Positions 23,667 to 33,574 are shown, counted from the first letter of the stretch. The stretch: DNA of 64,000 bases from Pseudomonas sp. WS 5079 (GCF_012985465.1 NZ_JAAQWN010000004.1:62001-126000), one strand, 5' to 3'. The notes: generated by a model from the sequence alone, not told the origin. Program-made: numbers and translations.

Positions 23667-24869
23667 CTAATCGCGTATACGCCCCTTCCGCCATAGGCAG
23701 AGCACTACCAGAAACCCGCCCATCGACATCAGTGCTGCACAGAGAAATATCGCAGCAAAACCAAAACCTGACGCAACCAGGCCCATCACCGGACCGGCCA
23801 TCCCCACTGCAATATCGAAGAATAATGAAAGGGCGCTGAGCGCCGAGTTACGGTTCGCGGCCGGAGTGCTAGCCAAAGTCTCCACCCCAAGCCCCGGATA
23901 GACCCATGACACCCCTATCCCGGTTAACGCCCCGCCGGCAATGGCCAGCGCAGGCGAAGGCGCGAGCCATATCAGCAGCACGCCCAATGTCTGCACAAGC
24001 AGGCAGCCGCCCACCACTTTGTACCCTCTGAATCGCTGCAGTATTCCTGGCGACGACAATCGGGCAACGATAAAACCTGCGCCGAAACCACTTAAGCAAT
24101 AGGCGGCGTAATCCCAGCCGAGACTATCGAAATACAGTGCGACGAACGCCGTAAGCCCGCCAAATCCCACCGAGCTGCAAACCAGGACCAGGCCATTGGG
24201 CATGACGGCGAACAGGACTCGGTGAAATGCCAGACGGGCGCCTGCAACCAATGGCGCTGGGCGCTTGCCCAGAGCCAAAAGCAGGAACGCCAAGCCAAGC
24301 AACACGGTGCACAACCCCACACTGGCGATACCCATCGAATTGCGCAGCAGCACACCCAGTGGCGCGCCAACAGCCGTGCCGCCGTAAGCCGCTATTCCGT
24401 TCCACGACATGACCTGTGCCGCCCGCGGGGCACCACATAACCCGATGGCCCAGGTGCAGCAGGGCGTGGAGATCATGGCCGTGGACGCCCCCAACACCAG
24501 CCTCCCCAGCAGTAATAGCGTCAGGGTCAACCAGGGTTGGGTGGGCAGGATAATGGCGAGCGCCGTCAGGGCGCCGCTCAACATCAAGCCACTGAACCCG
24601 CACACAACCGCGTATTTGGCACCCAGGCGATCGGCCACACCACCGGCCAAGGGGCGGGCCAGGAGCGTCGCCAGGTATTGCGAGCTGATAACCACGCCGG
24701 CGAAAACCGAGGTCAGGCCCAGGTCATTGAGGACATAGCCCGGCAACACCGCAAGCGGCAAGCCACTGCATATGTACGAGATAAAGTTGAAGCTGATAAT
24801 GGACAGGATCAACCAATCGCTGCGGATTGCCTTGCCGTTGCTACGGATTGAAACACCGATATCGCTCAT
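23667..24869 (-). CDS. MFS transporter, YhhS/YfcJ-like
   Basis: The 400-residue transporter has about 12 membrane segments and the loop ARPLAGGVADRLGAK typical of the YhhS/YfcJ group of drug and sugar exporters. It is the last gene of the ten-gene minus-strand unit beginning at 33574. Its ATG overlaps the hydrolase stop (TGATG), so translation is coupled. In a diterpenoid island it may move a substrate or export a toxic intermediate; no direct evidence. Confidence 0.65.
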   Translation of the reverse strand: MSDIGVSIRSNGKAIRSDWLILSIISFNFISYICSGLPLAVLPGYVLNDLGLTSVFAGVVISSQYLATLLARPLAGGVADRLGAKYAVVCGFSGLMLSGALTALAIILPTQPWLTLTLLLLGRLVLGASTAMISTPCCTWAIGLCGAPRAAQVMSWNGIAAYGGTAVGAPLGVLLRNSMGIASVGLCTVLLGLAFLLLALGKRPAPLVAGARLAFHRVLFAVMPNGLVLVCSSVGFGGLTAFVALYFDSLGWDYAAYCLSGFGAGFIVARLSSPGILQRFRGYKVVGGCLLVQTLGVLLIWLAPSPALAIAGGALTGIGVSWVYPGLGVETLASTPAANRNSALSALSLFFDIAVGMAGPVMGLVASGFGFAAIFLCAALMSMGGFLVVLCLWRKGRIRD

Positions 24870-25609
24870 CACTCATGCCGCTCTATACCTCGTATGACAT
24901 CCGCCAGTAGCTGCGGGTGTGATACGAACGGCTCGTGCGCCGTATCTATCTCGATAACCACGCCCGCGCCAGCACGTTGCGCAAAACGGCGTTGCCAGTC
25001 GACGGGCAGGATGTTGTCGCGCAGTGTGATGATGTAACTCGCCGGAATCATTCCCAGGTATCCCGCACGACTGATGGAGTCTGTCGCCACACAGAGTGGC
25101 GTCGTGTCCTGGCTCGCTTCGCTTAACAACCAACTCATGGTTTGCTCACTCAAGTCCTGACCGAACATGGCCACCGCCAGCGCTTGAGGGGTTGTGTGCG
25201 CGGGGCCCAGCGGCCAGCCGACATGTTCCGGGCTTTCGCCATGCAGCGTTGTGCCAAGTAACTCCAGAATCGATTGGCCTTCACTGGGCAATGCGCAGGC
25301 CAGGTAAACCAGCTGCGAATATAGTTGCGGAGCAGCCAACACCATCATTGGCAGCACGACCCCCGCAATGGAATGCCCAAGCAACACGGCCTGGTTCACA
25401 CCGAGTGCATGCAGGTCGTCATTAAGCTCCTTGACCACATCGTCGAGCCGCAGGGACGCAACATCTCGACCGCGCTTCTTGCCGCACCCAGGCATATCCA
25501 GAGTGATCACTCGTTTGAAACATCCGGGTTGTTGGTTTAACGCCTCCACAAAAGGCTTCCAACACCACGAGCCATGGTTGCCGCCATGCAGCAATACTAA
25601 ATCAGTCAT
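24869..25609 (-). CDS. Alpha/beta hydrolase
   Basis: The 246-residue enzyme has the oxyanion loop LLHGGNHGSWCW, the nucleophile elbow GHSIAG, an acid near LRDNILP and the catalytic His in DTAHEPF. It resembles plant-type methylesterase/hydroxynitrile-lyase-like hydrolases of the salicylate esterase group. AAGGAG lies seven bases before ATG 25609; a GTG two codons earlier is too close to it. It may cleave an ester or a C-C bond in a resin-acid intermediate; substrate unknown. Confidence 0.65.
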   Translation of the reverse strand: MTDLVLLHGGNHGSWCWKPFVEALNQQPGCFKRVITLDMPGCGKKRGRDVASLRLDDVVKELNDDLHALGVNQAVLLGHSIAGVVLPMMVLAAPQLYSQLVYLACALPSEGQSILELLGTTLHGESPEHVGWPLGPAHTTPQALAVAMFGQDLSEQTMSWLLSEASQDTTPLCVATDSISRAGYLGMIPASYIITLRDNILPVDWQRRFAQRAGAGVVIEIDTAHEPFVSHPQLLADVIRGIERHE

Positions 25610-25651
25610 GCGCACACTCCTTGCTGCGGGCGCCGGTGGTCCCTGTTTTGA

Positions 25652-26509
25652 TCACTTGATTGCATAGCAGCCCACGGCGACGACGTATCCATTAACCCGC
25701 TGCAGAAAAGTCCTCTTGTATTCATTCTGCCCCGTCATAGGGTTACGCCATTGATAAGTGATCTCCCCTGCTTCATGCGTGTTCATCTGCTTGAGTATGT
25801 CCTCGCCAATCGGCTTGCCGTCGGTAGAGCGCAATGACTTGAAGTCGGTGCCGATCAGCCGGGGCGAAAAGCCGTGAGCGATGAACCGCCTGGTTTTCAG
25901 GTCCACCACAAAGGCATAGAGATCATCCTGGGTGAGCTGCTTATCGTGCTGATTAATGCGCCCGACAGTGGCTTTTGCGTCGCTGGCAACTTGCGCCGAA
26001 ATCTGGCGCAGCAGCTGTTGTGCCTGTTCAGGGCTGGACCGTGGCATGTAGTAACCCACGGAGATCACCCGATCTTTCACACGTTGATAGAACACGCGCT
26101 TACGCTCGACCTTACCGTGTTGCCAGTTCCACCAGCGGTATTCGGCGCTACGCACGATGCCGTCGTCTGGCTGCGAAATCGCTTGCTGGAATGCAGCCTT
26201 GAGGTCGTCGTCCAGAACGTTGACCACCGGTTTTCCGACCAGTGAAACCGAAGGCCCTCCGCTGGCAAGCATCACGCCGGAGGTATCGACAACGTAGATG
26301 TACAGCTCTCCATCGACATAGGCTCCCTGGCGACTGAACTCAGCCAGGGCGGTGTCGCCCTTGGCTTTGTATTCGGCGACAGCTTTTAACAGCAAGGCGT
26401 TGGCACGCTGGGTGTCGGCACCATAGGCATCCACTGGCGCTTGTTGAGCCATGCCGACAAGAGAGACAAGGCACAGGCCAAGAACAGTGAACGCTCGATA
26501 GAGGCTCAT
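25652..26509 (-). CDS. Periplasmic tandem Cache-domain protein
   Basis: The 285-residue product has a signal peptide (about 20 residues, ending VGMAQQ). Two Cache-like repeats follow: the first around residues 30-150 ([24 protein letters not shown]) and the second around 165-285 ([29 protein letters not shown]). There is no transmembrane output domain. Such soluble Cache proteins bind small acids and may pass the signal to a membrane receptor. The ATG overlaps the end of panC by four bases (ATGA). A periplasmic sensor of a pathway substrate is a reasonable guess. Confidence 0.65.
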   Translation of the reverse strand: MSLYRAFTVLGLCLVSLVGMAQQAPVDAYGADTQRANALLLKAVAEYKAKGDTALAEFSRQGAYVDGELYIYVVDTSGVMLASGGPSVSLVGKPVVNVLDDDLKAAFQQAISQPDDGIVRSAEYRWWNWQHGKVERKRVFYQRVKDRVISVGYYMPRSSPEQAQQLLRQISAQVASDAKATVGRINQHDKQLTQDDLYAFVVDLKTRRFIAHGFSPRLIGTDFKSLRSTDGKPIGEDILKQMNTHEAGEITYQWRNPMTGQNEYKRTFLQRVNGYVVAVGCYAIK

Positions 26510-27390
26510 GGGTGTTGTTCCTCTGGTGATCTTTTTGATGGCCGAAGGTCCACCGTCAGATTGTCAATGAGCCGCGTTTTGCCGATGCGCGCCGCCACAA
26601 GAATCACAAAGTGAGTATCGGAGCTGGTCAGAGGTTTTAAATCCTGAGCATTCCTGACTTCAAAGTATTCCGGCTGAAAACCGGCGTCGCTTATACGTTG
26701 ATGACATTCAATCAACAGGTGCTCAGTCACCCGCCCCTCAACCTGGATACTCGCCTCCATTTGCTTCAAACAAGCGTAAAGGACGGGGGCCACCGAACGC
26801 TCATGGTCACTCAGATAGCCGTTGCGCGACGATAATGCCAAGCCGTCCGCGGCCCGGATCGTCGGTGCACCGACAACGTCAGTCACCATATTCAGATCCC
26901 TGACCATGGAGCGGACGACTGCCAGCTGCTGATAGTCCTTTTCCCCGAAAACAGCCACGTCTGGCTGAACAATGTTCAGCAGCTTGACGACGACAGTGGC
27001 CATGCCATCAAAGTGACCAGGACGTGCCGCAGCGCAAAGACCTTCAGACACGTTCGGCACACTGACGATGGCCTGATTGAGCATTCCATCTGGATAGATC
27101 TGTTCGACAGCAGGGGCAAACAGCGCATCACACCCGGCGTTGACCAGTCTTTCGCGATCGGCGTCGGGGGTCCGAGGATAGTTGGCCAGATCCTCATTCG
27201 CCCCGAACTGGAGTGGATTGACGAAGATGCTGGCGACCACAAAATCGGCTCGCTGCTTTGCGCAATGAATCAGGGCGATATGACCGTCATGCAGGTTGCC
27301 CATTGTCGGCACCAGCGCGACTTTCTTGTTTTCACCTCGTGCACGGGCCACGAGCGCACGAAGCGCGCTAACCGTATCGACTGTCAGCAC
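26506..27390 (-). CDS. panC: Pantothenate synthetase (pantoate-beta-alanine ligase)
   Basis: The 294-residue ligase joins pantoate and beta-alanine to make pantothenate, the CoA precursor. Motifs: [15 protein letters not shown] (ATP site with its HxGH-type His pair), [18 protein letters not shown] and ALSSRNGYL. The upstream frame to 27498 lies inside the peroxidase gene. A GTG at 27390 with AGAGG ahead gives the family's normal start and length. Pseudomonas normally has panBC elsewhere, so this is probably a second copy. In a CoA-thioester pathway it may raise the CoA supply. Confidence 0.82.
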   Translation of the reverse strand: MLTVDTVSALRALVARARGENKKVALVPTMGNLHDGHIALIHCAKQRADFVVASIFVNPLQFGANEDLANYPRTPDADRERLVNAGCDALFAPAVEQIYPDGMLNQAIVSVPNVSEGLCAAARPGHFDGMATVVVKLLNIVQPDVAVFGEKDYQQLAVVRSMVRDLNMVTDVVGAPTIRAADGLALSSRNGYLSDHERSVAPVLYACLKQMEASIQVEGRVTEHLLIECHQRISDAGFQPEYFEVRNAQDLKPLTSSDTHFVILVAARIGKTRLIDNLTVDLRPSKRSPEEQHP

Positions 27391-27394
27391 CGCT

Positions 27395-27946
27395 TCACGC
27401 CTCTTGGACCAATTGAGCTTCGATTGCTTCAAGCAAACGAGGATCATCAGCCGCGATGTCTGGAGCGAAACGGGCAACGACCGTGCCCTGCCGATCAATC
27501 AGAAACTTTTCGAAATTCCAGAGTACGTCCGTTGCGTTGTCTGACTTGATGCCATAACCCGTCAAGCGCTCTCGGAAAGGACCTTCACCCGTGGACTCGG
27601 GCTGTGCAGCAGTCAGCTCGGCGTAGAGAGGATGCTGGTCCGCGCCGACAACCGAGATTTTCGAGAACAACGGAAAGTGAATGTCATAGTTCACTGAACA
27701 GAACTCAACGATTTCCACATCGCTACCCGGTTCTTGCTCCTTGAAGTTGTTGGCGGGGAAACCCAGTATTTCCAGGCCTTGGGATTTTTTGTCTTGGTAC
27801 AGTTTTTCCAAGCCCTCGTATTGCGGGGTCAGCCCGCATTTTGAAGCGACATTGACCACCAACAGGACCTTGCCCCGATAGTCGCCAAGGGTGCGGACGC
27901 TTCCATCGATCTGCTTCAGCGAAATGTCGTAAAGGGAATTACTCAT
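27395..27946 (-). CDS. Glutathione peroxidase (Cys type)
   Basis: The 183-residue thioredoxin-fold peroxidase has [15 protein letters not shown] with the peroxidatic Cys37, GFPANNF with Gln/Asn partners nearby, and WNFEKFLID with the catalytic Trp. Members reduce organic hydroperoxides with thioredoxin or glutathione. It ends five bases before panC. In this unit it may protect against peroxide made by P450s, oxygenases or flavin-dependent acyl-CoA dehydrogenases. Confidence 0.85.
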   Translation of the reverse strand: MSNSLYDISLKQIDGSVRTLGDYRGKVLLVVNVASKCGLTPQYEGLEKLYQDKKSQGLEILGFPANNFKEQEPGSDVEIVEFCSVNYDIHFPLFSKISVVGADQHPLYAELTAAQPESTGEGPFRERLTGYGIKSDNATDVLWNFEKFLIDRQGTVVARFAPDIAADDPRLLEAIEAQLVQEA

Positions 27947-27970
27947 CTGTTTGCCTCATGCCAATGTGCT

Positions 27971-29095
27971 TCAAAGGGTACGGCCGATAATTTCTTTCAT
28001 GATTTCAGAGGTGCCGCCATAGATGCGCGCGACCCGGGCGTCAACCCAGGCGCGGCTGATCTTGTATTCGCTCATGAAGCCGTAGCCGCCATGTAATTGC
28101 AGAAACTCATCAAGCAGCTTGCCTTGCATCTCCGAGCCCAGCAGCTTGGCCATTGCCGCGATTTCCGGCGTCAGTTCACCGCGCATCACTTTGGCCAGAC
28201 AGTCGTCGACGAACACCCGCAGCATGGTGGCCTGGGCCTTGGCTTCAGCGAGTTTGAAGCGGGTGTTCTGGAAGTCGAGCACCGGTTTTCCGAAGACCTT
28301 GCGCTCCCGGGTGTAGCCGATGGTTTCTTCCAGCAGCGTGTCGATGGATTGCGCGGCACGGATCGCGATGATCAGGCGTTCCCAGGCCAATTGATGAGTC
28401 AGGTATTTGAATCCCATGCCCTCCTCACCCAATCGATTGCCGACGGGCACCCGGACTTCATCAAAAAACAATTCGGCAGTGTCTTGCCCTTTCAGGCCAA
28501 TCTTTTCCAGCAGACGCCCCTTGGCGAAGCCGGCTCGGTCTTCCTCAACGCAGATCAGTGTGAGTTCCTTGGCCGCCGGATCAATCTTGGTGGCGGTGAC
28601 CACCAGTCCGGCATTGCCGCCGTTGGTGATAAAGGTCTTCTGGCCGTTGACGATGTAGTCATCACCGTCACGCCGCGCCGAAGTGCGCATGGCACGCAGG
28701 TCGCTGCCGATACCCGGCTCGCTCATGGCGATGACGCCGATCAACTCACCACTGACCATACGTGGCAGCCATTGCTGCTTCTGCTCTTCGCTGCCATAGG
28801 CAACGATGTAAGGCGTGACGATTTCCGAGTGGGTGGTGAAACCCACGGCGGTAGCGTTGGCCCGCGCCAGCTCTTCGATCATCACCGCCGAGTGACCGAA
28901 GTCGCCTCCGGGGCCACCGTATTCTTCAGGCACCGTGGAGCATAACAAGCCGTTCTCACCGGCCTTGAGCCAGACTTCCTTGGGAACGATGCCGTTTTTT
29001 TCCCACTCATGCAGGTAGGGCACGATTTCGCGGTCGACGAAACGGCGGGCCTGATCACGGAACATGTTGTGGTCTTCTCGAAATACGCCACGCAT
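27971..29095 (-). CDS. Acyl-CoA dehydrogenase, LCAD/IVD-like
   Basis: The 374-residue flavoenzyme oxidises an acyl-CoA to the 2-enoyl-CoA. Signatures are AMSEPGIGSDL and a C-terminal YGGTSEIMKEIIGRTL. The usual Glu near the C-terminus is Gly here (YGGT), while a Glu occurs in QLAWERLI, the site used by long-chain and isovaleryl-CoA dehydrogenases. It follows the enoyl-CoA hydratase gene. It likely opens a beta-oxidation round on a side chain or a ring-A/B fragment of the diterpenoid. Confidence 0.8.
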   Translation of the reverse strand: MRGVFREDHNMFRDQARRFVDREIVPYLHEWEKNGIVPKEVWLKAGENGLLCSTVPEEYGGPGGDFGHSAVMIEELARANATAVGFTTHSEIVTPYIVAYGSEEQKQQWLPRMVSGELIGVIAMSEPGIGSDLRAMRTSARRDGDDYIVNGQKTFITNGGNAGLVVTATKIDPAAKELTLICVEEDRAGFAKGRLLEKIGLKGQDTAELFFDEVRVPVGNRLGEEGMGFKYLTHQLAWERLIIAIRAAQSIDTLLEETIGYTRERKVFGKPVLDFQNTRFKLAEAKAQATMLRVFVDDCLAKVMRGELTPEIAAMAKLLGSEMQGKLLDEFLQLHGGYGFMSEYKISRAWVDARVARIYGGTSEIMKEIIGRTL

Positions 29096-29137
29096 TTTGC
29101 TTACTCCAGATCGATTCTTGTATTAGGCGATGGGTAA

Positions 29138-29938
29138 TCAGCGGTCCTGGTAATTGGGATCGCGCTTGTCGACAAAAGCCGCCACCGCTTCATGATGGTC
29201 TTCGGTGTGATGCGCCAACGCCTGATACGCCGCCGACAATTCCAGCAGCGAATCGAGGCGCATATGTTGGCCTTCGCGCAGCAGACGCTTGCACAGGCGT
29301 AACGCATGACCCGGGTTGCTGGCGATTCGGCGCGCGAGCGCCTGCGCTTCCGATTGCAGCGTTTCGTGGGTGCAGACTTGCTCGACAAGCCCCCATTCCA
29401 GCGCCTTGGCTGCATCGATAGCGTCACCGGTAAACGCCATCAGACTGGCTTTAGGGATACCAATGATGCGCGGCAACAGCCAGGCGCCGCCGTCACCCGG
29501 AACGATGCCCAGACGCACGAAACTCTCGGCAAAGATCGCCTTGGGCGCCGCCAGCCGGATATCGCACATACAGGCAAGATCGAGGCCCGCACCGATCGCC
29601 GGGCCGTTAACCGCGGCGATCACCGGGATATCCAGCTCATAAATCGCCAGGGGAATACGCTGAATGCCGTCCCGGTAGGTATTGCGCAGTTCATACGGCG
29701 AGCCGGCGAAAATGCCGCCGCGCTCGTGCATGTCCTTGACGTTGCCACCGGCACAGAAAGCGCTGCCATTGCCGGTAAGCACCATTACCCGTACCGACAT
29801 GTCACGGCGCAGTTCAGCGCAGAGATCGACAAACTCCTGGATCTGCTCGCGCGTCGTCAGGGCATTGCGCGTGTCGGGATGGTTCATGCGCACGGTGACG
29901 ATGCCGCCCTCACGCTCAATCTGTAGAAACGGGCTCAT
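29138..29938 (-). CDS. Enoyl-CoA hydratase/isomerase
   Basis: The 266-residue crotonase-fold enzyme has the first oxyanion loop FCAGGNVKDM and the second AAVNGPAIGAGLDLA. The ESFVRLGIVPGDGGAW stretch holds a likely catalytic acid, Glu, next to the second site. Its ATG overlaps the stop of the preceding acyl-CoA dehydrogenase gene (ATGA), so the two are translated together. It hydrates the enoyl-CoA formed by the neighbouring dehydrogenases. Confidence 0.82.
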   Translation of the reverse strand: MSPFLQIEREGGIVTVRMNHPDTRNALTTREQIQEFVDLCAELRRDMSVRVMVLTGNGSAFCAGGNVKDMHERGGIFAGSPYELRNTYRDGIQRIPLAIYELDIPVIAAVNGPAIGAGLDLACMCDIRLAAPKAIFAESFVRLGIVPGDGGAWLLPRIIGIPKASLMAFTGDAIDAAKALEWGLVEQVCTHETLQSEAQALARRIASNPGHALRLCKRLLREGQHMRLDSLLELSAAYQALAHHTEDHHEAVAAFVDKRDPNYQDR

Positions 29939-31008
29939 ACCGGATTACTCGCGAGACGGGTTAAGGGTTGTTGGCCATGGCTGGTGAGCAAGGGCCAGTA
30001 TCCATCGCTGCCGCCTTGGCATATCTGAGTACCCAGGCGTTGACTCCAAAGGCTGGCCGAGCCGAATTCACTGCGCCACGCCCACAACCGACGGGTGAGC
30101 AGATGCAGCGGATATTCCTCGGTAAAGCCAATGGCGCCATGCACTGAATGGGCGATGCTTGCGCCGACGCTTGCGGCTTCTGCGGTGCTGATTTTTGCCG
30201 CGGCAATGGTCAGCGCCGCGAGCCCCGCACTGGATTCCGTGAAGGCCGCCTCGGCCGCGATGCCGGCGGCGGCAGCCTGCTCAGCGAACACTGCAAGCTG
30301 TTGTTGAATGGCCTGGAAAGAACCAATTGCCTTGCCGAACTGCTTGCGTTCACCGGCATAGTTGGCGGTCATGTCCAGTAGGGCGTGCAAAGCCCCGGCG
30401 GTCTGCGCCGCGCGCAGCATCGCGCCGCCCAGTTCCAGGACGTTGGCGTCGAGCCCGCCGGGCAACGGTGCTTGTGCCAGTACCTGGGCACTGGTGAAAC
30501 CCAAATCATCGCGCGGTTCGCCTGCCACATTCAGACTCAACGTCAGTTCACTCGCCGCGATTCGCGACAGCAGCACCACATGCGCCACGCCGGTTGGGCT
30601 ATTGGCGATGGCGACGACCGCTTCAACGTTGCGCCCCCAAGGGACCGAGTAGACGGTGCCGTAAACGCGCTCGCCCTCAAGTACCAGATCGGCGTTGGCG
30701 GCCACGCTGATGGCACCTGCCCTGCCCTCCAGGCCAGCCCTGCTCAGCAGCCAATTGCCGAGCAGGGCTTCACCCAAAGGTGCAGGTACTGAAAAGCGCC
30801 CAGCGGCACGGATCAGCACATACATATCGGCCCAACTGGCCTCAGCGCCGCCCAGCGCTTCGGTGACACCCGCCAGGGTGAAGCCCGACTCGTCCAGCGC
30901 AGCCCATAACTCGGCCGGCCATTCGCCGCCTTCACAGCTCATCACATAAGCCGGCGTCGCCAGATCGGCAAACAGGCGTTCAATCGTCGCTTCGAATATC
31001 TCGCGCAT
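29935..31008 (-). CDS. Acyl-CoA dehydrogenase family subunit, small/divergent
   Basis: The 357-residue protein is a short, Ala-rich, divergent acyl-CoA dehydrogenase. Its C-terminal helical part (ERKQFGKAIGSFQAIQQQLA, HSVHGAIGFTEEYPLHLLTRRLW) is clear, but the N-terminal and FAD loops are weakly conserved. It overlaps the next dehydrogenase gene by one base (TAATG). Adjacent unlike pairs of this kind form alpha2beta2 enzymes in steroid side-chain degradation (ChsE-type), so a heterotetramer with the 31008-32156 product is inferred. Confidence 0.75.
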   Translation of the reverse strand: MREIFEATIERLFADLATPAYVMSCEGGEWPAELWAALDESGFTLAGVTEALGGAEASWADMYVLIRAAGRFSVPAPLGEALLGNWLLSRAGLEGRAGAISVAANADLVLEGERVYGTVYSVPWGRNVEAVVAIANSPTGVAHVVLLSRIAASELTLSLNVAGEPRDDLGFTSAQVLAQAPLPGGLDANVLELGGAMLRAAQTAGALHALLDMTANYAGERKQFGKAIGSFQAIQQQLAVFAEQAAAAGIAAEAAFTESSAGLAALTIAAAKISTAEAASVGASIAHSVHGAIGFTEEYPLHLLTRRLWAWRSEFGSASLWSQRLGTQICQGGSDGYWPLLTSHGQQPLTRLASNPV

Positions 31009-32156
31009 TATCGCAACCCCAGGCCGCGGGCAATGATGCCGCGCAGAATTTCGCGAGTGCCCCCGCGCAGTGAGAATGAGGGCGCCATCTGTGTCAGGTA
31101 GGCCAGCACGCGTGCGTGCTCGCTGCCGCCGTCCTGCCGTGGCTCGGTTTCCAGCAACAGCTGGGCTACTTCGGGAATTTCCTGCTCAAAAGCATTGCCA
31201 AGGTCTTTCACACAGGAGGCCGCCCAGGCTGGATGTTCACCCGCTGCCAACTGTGCCGTGACCGACAACGACATATTGCGCAGCGTCAGCAGCTTGGCTG
31301 ACAGTCGCCCGATCTCCCGCGCTTGTAGTGCGTCAGGGGACTTGCCCACCGCGTCGATCAGTGTTTTCAACAACGCCATACAACTGAGGAAGCGTTCAGG
31401 GCCGCTGCGTTCGAAGGCCAGTTCGGCGGTCACCTGGTCCCATCCCTTCCCTTCAGTGCCGATCAAAGCGTCGGCGGGTAGCCTTACATTGTCGAAGAAC
31501 ACTTCGTTGAAGTGCTCGCCACCGGCCAGGTCGCGAATCGGGCGAATGGTGATGCCGGGCAGGCTCAGGTCGACGATGAATTGCGACATGCCCTCATGCC
31601 GGGCCGCTTGTTTCTCACCGGTACGCACCAGGGCAATCATGTACTGCGAATGGTGCGCGTTGGTGGTCCAGACCTTCTGGCCATTGACGAGCCAGCTATC
31701 GCCATCACGCACAGCAGTGCTTTTGATCGAAGCCAGGTCCGAGCCGGAATTGGGCTCGCTCATGCCAATGCAGAAGTAACTTTCACCCCGGCAAATGGCT
31801 GGAAGAAAGTGCTGTTTTTGTTGCTCGGTACCGAAGCGATTGATCAGCGGCCCACTTTGCCGGTCGGCGATCCAGTGAGCCGATACCGGCGCACCGGCGG
31901 CCAGCAATTCTTCAATGATCACGTAGCGTGCAAAAGGACCCGCCTCGCCACCGCCGTAGGCTTTGGGCAAGGCCATGCCCACCCAGCCCCGCGCGCCGAG
32001 CTTCTTGCTGAATTCAGCGTCGAAGCCCATCCAGGACTGTGCACTCAAGGTCGGTGGGTAATCGGCCAGTGTGTCGAGAATGAACGCCCGCACTTCGGTG
32101 CGAAGCGCTTCCGCCTCGGGAGGAATATTACTGTAGGAAAATTGACTGATGGCCAT
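31008..32156 (-). CDS. Acyl-CoA dehydrogenase, partner of 29935-31008
   Basis: The 382-residue enzyme has GMSEPNSGSDLASIKSTA (FAD/substrate loop), VNGQKVWTTNAHHSQYM, and ends with SFSLRGGTREILRGIIARGLGLR. The C-terminal catalytic Glu position is Gly (RGGT). It begins the string of fatty-acid-type genes after the amidohydrolase and probably forms a heteromer with the shorter neighbour. Oxidation of a polycyclic or branched acyl-CoA is likely in this setting. Confidence 0.8.
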   Translation of the reverse strand: MAISQFSYSNIPPEAEALRTEVRAFILDTLADYPPTLSAQSWMGFDAEFSKKLGARGWVGMALPKAYGGGEAGPFARYVIIEELLAAGAPVSAHWIADRQSGPLINRFGTEQQKQHFLPAICRGESYFCIGMSEPNSGSDLASIKSTAVRDGDSWLVNGQKVWTTNAHHSQYMIALVRTGEKQAARHEGMSQFIVDLSLPGITIRPIRDLAGGEHFNEVFFDNVRLPADALIGTEGKGWDQVTAELAFERSGPERFLSCMALLKTLIDAVGKSPDALQAREIGRLSAKLLTLRNMSLSVTAQLAAGEHPAWAASCVKDLGNAFEQEIPEVAQLLLETEPRQDGGSEHARVLAYLTQMAPSFSLRGGTREILRGIIARGLGLR

Positions 32157-32266
32157 ATGCGCTCTCTAACGCTGAACACAGGCGCAATCGCTTCGAACGA
32201 AGCGACCACAGATCGGCAACCGCTCCACAGTCGCCGTTGGCCGGCGACTGTAGGAACAGCGGCAAC

Positions 32267-33574
32267 TTACAACGCGGTTTGCGCGTCAGCCTCGGCAAAC
32301 ATCGCATTGATGTCGCCGGAGGTGACCGGCTTGTTGTCGTGACGACCATGATCGGCACCACCCAAGCCCAGTGCTGGCTCGGTGCTGACGTGCGTGGCCT
32401 GAGCCCGCAGCGCGCCGACCGTGCAGTTTTCCCGACCGTGGATAGCGAACGGATCGAAGGAAAACTCACGCATTGCGTTCAAGTGAGTGACTTTGTCGAT
32501 CATCTCTTTAGGCAGGTGCTGCAACCCTTCCCAAGCGGTTTCCGGCGAGTTCGGCCAGGTGCAGTCGGAGTGCGGGTAATCGCTTTCCCACGTAACCATC
32601 TCGGCGTTCAGATAATCGAGGTTCTTCAGGCCGAAATTATCTTCAATGAAGCAGGTGATGAAGTGCTTGTTGAAGATGTCGCTGGGCATCTTCCCGTCGA
32701 AGTTGGAATTGGTCCACGCGTTATGGTGACGGTGGGTGAAGTCAGCACGCTCCAGCAAATAAGGAATCCAGCCGATGCCGCCTTCGGAAAGCGCCATGCG
32801 CAGGTCCGGGAATTTCTTCCACATCGGCGCCCAGATCCAGTCTGCGGCGGAGTTGGCGATGGAAATCGGCATGGAGGTGATCCAAGCGTCGATAGGCGAC
32901 AAATCCGAAGCGTGTTGAGCTTTCACGCCGGTACCGATATGGCAGCAGATCACCACCTTGTTATCGCTGCAGGCTTTCCACAGCGGGTCCCAGTAATCGC
33001 TATGGATCGACGGGTAGCCATGAATAGCCGGGTTGTCCGACAGCGAAAGCGCGTGCACACCTTGTCTGGCCAGACGTTCGACTTCGGCAGCCGCGGCTTT
33101 CATGTCCCACCACGGCACGATCATCAGCGGAATGAAACGGCCTGGCGCAGCGTTGCACCAATCGTGCAAATGCCAGTCGTTGTAGGCCTGGATGGCCGCC
33201 ATCGCCACGTCTCGGTCAGCGTGTACCTGGAAACGCTGTCCGGCAAAACCCGGAAAGGTGGGGAAGCACAATGAACCGAGTACGCCGTTGGCGTTCATGT
33301 CGTCGACGCGGTCCTTGATGTTCCAGGTGCCACGGCGCATTTGCTCGTAGCCCAGCGGCTCCATGCCGTATTCCTCTTTTGGTCGACCGACCACGGAATT
33401 GAGGCCCATGTAGCCAGTGGCCTGTTCCTCGAAGACCCACACATCACGATCACCCTTTTTGACCACATGCGGCTCACGACCCTTGAAGCGGGCGGGCATG
33501 TGGCGAGCAAAAGCATTCGGCGGCTCGATCGCGTGGTCATCGACGCTGACAAGAATCAGATCTTCAACTTTCAT
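32267..33574 (-). CDS. Amidohydrolase family (ACMSD/resorcylate decarboxylase-like)
   Basis: The 435-residue TIM-barrel protein of the amidohydrolase-2 type starts SVDDHAIEPP, a variant of the DxH metal motif. Other metal and active-site residues are visible in VICCHIGTG and WESDYPHSDCTWP. The upstream frame to 33625 is rejected for ATG 33574. Members of this group decarboxylate or hydrolyse ring-cleavage products. It is the first gene of the minus-strand unit down to 23667, behind a regulon-type dyad at 33639. A second amidohydrolase is at 38549. Confidence 0.75.
   Translation of the reverse strand: MKVEDLILVSVDDHAIEPPNAFARHMPARFKGREPHVVKKGDRDVWVFEEQATGYMGLNSVVGRPKEEYGMEPLGYEQMRRGTWNIKDRVDDMNANGVLGSLCFPTFPGFAGQRFQVHADRDVAMAAIQAYNDWHLHDWCNAAPGRFIPLMIVPWWDMKAAAAEVERLARQGVHALSLSDNPAIHGYPSIHSDYWDPLWKACSDNKVVICCHIGTGVKAQHASDLSPIDAWITSMPISIANSAADWIWAPMWKKFPDLRMALSEGGIGWIPYLLERADFTHRHHNAWTNSNFDGKMPSDIFNKHFITCFIEDNFGLKNLDYLNAEMVTWESDYPHSDCTWPNSPETAWEGLQHLPKEMIDKVTHLNAMREFSFDPFAIHGRENCTVGALRAQATHVSTEPALGLGGADHGRHDNKPVTSGDINAMFAEADAQTAL

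Noticed and set aside
32237..33274. 345-residue plus-strand frame opposite the amidohydrolase
   Set aside because: Shadow of the amidohydrolase, which has family motifs and neighbours on the same strand.
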